DNA of 64,000 nt from a virus. Below are positions 60,337-64,000 of this stretch, piece by piece. The translations under genes were made by a program, and so were the position numbers. The first letter of the stretch is position 1, and every line of letters begins with the position of its first letter. The stretch covers positions 1 through 64,000 of the IMG/VR virus record IMGVR_UViG_3300036761_001135; one strand, written 5' to 3'. A model generated the notes under the pieces. The model had not been told where the DNA came from, made no database searches, and was given only the letters and a program-made list of their open reading frames with translations.

Positions 60337-63132
60337 ATGCCGCAGTTACTGATCGAAACCAGCAAGCCCGTTGCGTTCCAGATGACCGAGGCTCGTGCGG
60401 CCAAGGGTTCGGGCAAGCTTGTGGCGCGTGGCGAGTTCGGTCGGGTCGGCGTACCGACGCAGAACGGTCGTCGCTATTCCGAGTCGTTGATGAACCGCGA
60501 GATCAAGCGTCTCAATGAGGATCTCAAGTCGAGGCGTGTGCTCGGAGAACTCGATCATCCGTGCCTGACATCGGACGACTTCCGGGTGCTCACATCGGAT
60601 GGATGGAAGGCATTCCGGGACGTGCATGTTGGGGATCGTGTTTGGTCGCGTGTGTCGGGAAAGGCAGTGCTATCTGACGTCACAGGAATCACGGACGAGC
60701 CGTATGACGGGCCTGCATATCATGTAAACGGGCGCAGCATGGATGCGACGTTTACTCCTGCGCACCGCTTCTTGTTGGTGAAGCGACCAGACCGCATGGG
60801 CCATGGGGCAGAGGAGGAGTTCGTTCCTCTTGCGGAGATTGCGGCGCACCCGGAGCGGTTCGGGCACCATGCCGTGCCAAAGACGGCGGAGTTCTGTTCG
60901 GAGGCCATGCCGCAGGTGACGATTCCTGGCGTGCAGGCCAAGCGGCTGGCGTCGTGCAAGAACGATGTGTCGCAGCCGTTGGTGCTAGATTCCTCATTGT
61001 TTGCGGCGTTCATGGGCATATATCTCGCGGAGGGATCTTGCTCGGCGGAAAGCTCGGACAACTACGACGTTCACATCTCGCAGAAGACGTCGTGGAGCAA
61101 ACAGTTCATCTACAACGAGGTGCTTTCCAAGTTCCCGGAAGAGTTGGAGTGGCGCGAGGTAAACGGTGGGTACGCGCTGGCTGACCAGCGGCTATACGCC
61201 TATCTGAATGCGCTTGGAAATATGTACACCAAGCGTGTCCCGGACGAGGCCAAGCGACTGGACGCGGATAGCTTGCGCGAGATGTTGTTCTGGTTCTGCA
61301 TCGGGGACGGCCGCATGGTGGCGAGTGGCGCTTCCAAGAAGGCGGAGATGACCCCGGATGGACAGACGACAAAGGAGGCGCTAGCGGAGACGTTGCGTGA
61401 GGGGCATATCCCCTTCACGAGACAGGATGCCTTCTCGGTATCCGAGGGCCTCGTCCGCGATTTGCACGAGTGCCTGGTGAGGGCTGGCGGTGCGGGCAGC
61501 ATTATGAAGATCGATCCTGACCAGGATTACGAGTACGCGGGTCGTACTATTCTGGCGGAGAATAAGGTGCCGTTGTACCAGTTGCACATCTGCCAATCGG
61601 CGAACGTGTGGATGGACCCGCGCCACCTGGCAGTTGAGTCGGTGCATCACACGGGCGGTATCTACTGCCTGAGTACGACGCATGGGTCGTTCTACATGGA
61701 GCAGGGCGGCCACGCTTTCTGGACGGGGAACAGCGATGGCAAGACCTCGTTGAAGCGGGTCAGTCACGTCATCACGGACCTGTGGATCGAGAAGGGCCTG
61801 GTCATGGGCGAGGCCGAGATCCTGAACACGCCGGAGGGGAAGACCTTGAAGGCGTTGATCGAGGCGCAGATCCCAATCGGCGTGTCGTCACGCGGGTTCG
61901 GCAGCACCAAGCCAGCGGCAGATGAGGCGGAGGATGTGCAGGACGACTTCCTGCTGAAGACCTACGATTTCGTGGCGGACCCGGCGGTGAAGACGGCCAT
62001 CCCCAATATCACCATGGAGTCCGTGGACGATCCCACGGCGGCGCAGATGTTCTTGGCGGAGTTCCCGGACGTGGCGACGCAGATCCAGGAGGCGGCGGCG
62101 CAGGATGCGTTGTCCAAGGCCAAGGACAAGGTGACCTCTGGGTTGGAGGCGGCGGTGCAGGCGGCCGAGAAGCGCGTGCGCGTCGAGATGACGGAAGCGT
62201 TTGAGAAGAACCTGGCGCAGTCGCTGATCGAGGTGCGTGAGGATCTTGGCAACCAACTCCGCGAGGAGTACGCGACCGATCCGGCTGTTGGTGCGGCGAA
62301 GGCTGTCTTGGCGCAGATCGCTGAGATGGTTGGATCGTATCGCCAGCATCCAGACGAGGCGGCGGTACGGGATGCGTTGCGGGCTAAGGATCTGGAGGTG
62401 GCCGAGCGCACGCAAGAGCGGGACGAGGCGATTGATCTGGGCACGCGGGCAGCGGTGTTGCTGCATGTGGAGCGCAAGATCAGCGGGCACCCGATGGCAG
62501 AGGCCGTGCGGGCGCTGATGCACGGCGTACAGGTCACGTCGATCATGGACGTTGACGCGAAGTTGGCGGCCATCATGGAGAACCTACCAGAGCAACCGGC
62601 TGTGGATGTGATCCCGACCGGGCCATCGGAGGACGAGGTTCAGCTACGGGAAGAGAACGCGACACTGCGCGGCGAAATCAAGCTGGTGCAGGCAAAGGCG
62701 GAGTCGTTGGACGAGAAGTTGAGACGTGTTGTAGAGCTGACAAAACGGGCAGACGACCGCTTGGCGGAGTCCGATGCTCGGGCCGAGAAGGCAGAGGCGC
62801 TGTTGGAAGAGGCGCAAGAACGCGCCGTTCAGGCAGAGCTAGACGCCTACAAGGCCAGCAAGGTTGCAGGGATGGTGAACAGTTCGAGTGTGTTGGGTCT
62901 GTTGGAGGACGTCTCCTCCAGGGCCGATGTGGACAAGGTCGTGGCGAAACACGGGGCCATGGAGATCTCGGATCCGCTCTTGCGAGAGATGCGTAGATCG
63001 CTACAACGCGGTCATGGCGACGAGCAGGAGTTGACCGAGGACCGGCAGCCGCAGGGTGGTCGAGTGCGAGGTTCCGACGACTTCGGAAATTCGTTTGACA
63101 TCATGCGGAAACTTGCTGGGTACAACAACTGA
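60337..63132 (+). CDS. Prohead protease with intein and long C-terminal extension
   Basis: A 931-residue precursor; GGAGGGTGATAAG precedes ATG 60337. The extein (541 residues) begins like T4 gp21: GRRYSESLMNREI, LGELDHP with catalytic His74, then after the intein SDGKTSLKRVSH, and IPIGVSSRGFG with the likely Ser. From about residue 600 a long coiled coil follows (EKRVRVEMTEAFEKNL to the end), so protease and scaffold functions seem fused. Matures the head before packaging. Confidence 0.87.
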   Translation: MPQLLIETSKPVAFQMTEARAAKGSGKLVARGEFGRVGVPTQNGRRYSESLMNREIKRLNEDLKSRRVLGELDHPCLTSDDFRVLTSDGWKAFRDVHVGDRVWSRVSGKAVLSDVTGITDEPYDGPAYHVNGRSMDATFTPAHRFLLVKRPDRMGHGAEEEFVPLAEIAAHPERFGHHAVPKTAEFCSEAMPQVTIPGVQAKRLASCKNDVSQPLVLDSSLFAAFMGIYLAEGSCSAESSDNYDVHISQKTSWSKQFIYNEVLSKFPEELEWREVNGGYALADQRLYAYLNALGNMYTKRVPDEAKRLDADSLREMLFWFCIGDGRMVASGASKKAEMTPDGQTTKEALAETLREGHIPFTRQDAFSVSEGLVRDLHECLVRAGGAGSIMKIDPDQDYEYAGRTILAENKVPLYQLHICQSANVWMDPRHLAVESVHHTGGIYCLSTTHGSFYMEQGGHAFWTGNSDGKTSLKRVSHVITDLWIEKGLVMGEAEILNTPEGKTLKALIEAQIPIGVSSRGFGSTKPAADEAEDVQDDFLLKTYDFVADPAVKTAIPNITMESVDDPTAAQMFLAEFPDVATQIQEAAAQDALSKAKDKVTSGLEAAVQAAEKRVRVEMTEAFEKNLAQSLIEVREDLGNQLREEYATDPAVGAAKAVLAQIAEMVGSYRQHPDEAAVRDALRAKDLEVAERTQERDEAIDLGTRAAVLLHVERKISGHPMAEAVRALMHGVQVTSIMDVDAKLAAIMENLPEQPAVDVIPTGPSEDEVQLREENATLRGEIKLVQAKAESLDEKLRRVVELTKRADDRLAESDARAEKAEALLEEAQERAVQAELDAYKASKVAGMVNSSSVLGLLEDVSSRADVDKVVAKHGAMEISDPLLREMRRSLQRGHGDEQELTEDRQPQGGRVRGSDDFGNSFDIMRKLAGYNN
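60562..61731 (+). mobile_element. Intein 4 (prohead protease), LAGLIDADG type
   Basis: A 390-residue intein from Cys (CLTSDDFRVLTSDGW) to HAFWTGN, with Ser as +1. Block B is ATFTPAHRFLLV. LAGLIDADG-type helices are FMGIYLAEGS and FWFCIGDGR. The penultimate residue is Gly in place of the usual His, as in some active inteins. It sits next to the catalytic His of the protease. Confidence 0.88.
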
Positions 63133-63155
63133 CAGACACACAGGAGACAATAGAC

Positions 63156-64000
63156 ATGCAAGCTCGAAACATCGTGGAAGAAGACGGCAAGCGGACCGTG
63201 TTCGACGAGTCCTACGGCAAGGTGTGCGAGGCGCGTTGGGCGAAGATTTTGCAGCCCATGAACGAGCGCGATCCAATCAACAGCCACTACGTGCGGCGCT
63301 GCACGGCGATCATCATGGAGAACGAGATGGACCACATCAAGTCTCTCCATGAGGACACCCTCAGCACCAACGCAGGCGCGTTCACGAAGTACGTGTTCCC
63401 GGTTCTTCGCCGGGTGTTCCCGAACCTGATCGCCAACCAACTCGTCTCGGTGCAGCCGATGACCGCTCCCGTGGGCGGAATCTTCTACTACGAGAAGAAG
63501 TACGACGACCGCAAGGGCACCAAGATCCCGCAGTACGGCATCACCAACGCTCCGTACAACATGGCCTATGACGGCCAGTTGGCGGCGGGCGACAACATCA
63601 ACCAGAACTTCGCCCGCATGTACTCCTCGGAGTACGTGGACTACGACGTCATCTGCACGCAAGCGACCGCCGTGGCCTCTCTTTCGAACGTGGGAGCCAA
63701 CTGCCGCCTGCCCGAGTGGAAGCCGATGCGCGCCCCGGGCGTGGACGGACAGCGCACGTTCTACACCAAGCTCTACTACCGCGTGCTCAACCACGCGGGC
63801 ACACTGCCCATCGACATCGTGGCCACCCTCGACCCGACCGGCCTGACCAGCAACCTCGTTGACCAGTACGGGGCCACCGTGGGCACGGTTACCGTGGGAA
63901 CCGGAGCCTGGACCCTCAACGCCAAGGACGAGACCGGCGTAGCCTCGACCTTCACACCAAGCACCGTGATCTACGCGCAGTATTTCGTGAACTTCGAGCA
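63156..64000 (+). CDS. Major capsid protein, T4 gp23-like (partial)
   Basis: The first 281 codons; the gene runs off the window end. AGGAG lies 10-12 nt before ATG 63156. FTKYVFPVLRRVFPNLIANQLVSVQPM, then APVGGIFYYEKKY, is the hallmark start of gp23-type capsid proteins. C-ending codons indicate very high expression. Position directly after the protease is the standard order. Confidence 0.9.
   Translation, partial: MQARNIVEEDGKRTVFDESYGKVCEARWAKILQPMNERDPINSHYVRRCTAIIMENEMDHIKSLHEDTLSTNAGAFTKYVFPVLRRVFPNLIANQLVSVQPMTAPVGGIFYYEKKYDDRKGTKIPQYGITNAPYNMAYDGQLAAGDNINQNFARMYSSEYVDYDVICTQATAVASLSNVGANCRLPEWKPMRAPGVDGQRTFYTKLYYRVLNHAGTLPIDIVATLDPTGLTSNLVDQYGATVGTVTVGTGAWTLNAKDETGVASTFTPSTVIYAQYFVNFE

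Overview
The window is one contiguous stretch of a large tailed-phage (caudovirus) genome. Every credible gene lies on the + strand, genes are packed with ATGA/TGATG stop-start overlaps, and no rRNA, tRNA, CRISPR array, integrase or clear host gene was seen. The head genes at the right end (large terminase, portal, prohead protease, major capsid protein) have the order and motifs of the T4-like superfamily. The host cannot be named from this sequence.

Layout. (1) 0-13 kb, replication and recombination: a small protein with an SSB-like tail, a DUF932 protein, a KhpA-like KH protein, a DnaC-type loader, a DnaB helicase, an SSB, a UvsW-like helicase, a MerR-like protein, a RecA/UvsX recombinase, a tnpB relic and an intein-interrupted Holliday-junction resolvase-like nuclease. 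(2) 13-33 kb, accessory belt: about 55 mostly unknown small genes, including a methyltransferase-like protein, many zinc-knuckle proteins, small membrane proteins, several paralogue families, an 876-residue repeat/coiled-coil protein, an RF-1-domain protein without GGQ and two HEXXH-type proteins. (3) 33-48 kb, second nucleic-acid block: DUF3850/ASCH-like proteins, a Cas4-like nuclease, a RuvC-like resolvase, a PD-(D/E)XK nuclease, a DUF4406 protein, a beta-class DNA methyltransferase, thymidylate kinase, a DHH phosphoesterase and a SMARCAL1-like SNF2 helicase with two HARP-like repeats. (4) 48.8-50.06 kb, a non-coding G-rich tract built of about 5-nt steps ending in GG, closed by strong hairpins. 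(5) 50-64 kb, head genes: candidate small terminase, large terminase with two inteins, portal, two candidate core/scaffold proteins, a prohead protease with an intein and a long C-terminal extension, and the start of the capsid gene.

How it works together. Operons are headed by a uniform promoter family (TTGACAAA, 17-18 bp spacer, usually TAA at the -10). Seven of these promoters are followed by a leader hairpin placed just before the Shine-Dalgarno. The stems differ in sequence but the 5-6 nt loops all end in GAT, which looks like one regulatory RNA element. A 14-bp near-palindrome, CGAACC(CA/TG)GGTTCG, occurs in 11 exact copies plus one variant, in genes and between them, including beside the ssb promoter and the recA stop. 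Three replication-region proteins, including the DnaB helicase, end in the same E-D-D-x-[I/T]-P-F tail that bacterial SSB uses to recruit partners.

Selfish elements. Four inteins each interrupt or abut a catalytic motif of an essential-looking enzyme. The first terminase intein carries, in another reading frame and with its own ribosome-binding site, a 477-codon homing-endonuclease-like gene, so about 1.4 kb is open in two frames. A collapsed IS200/IS605 tnpB lies beside the intein-bearing resolvase.
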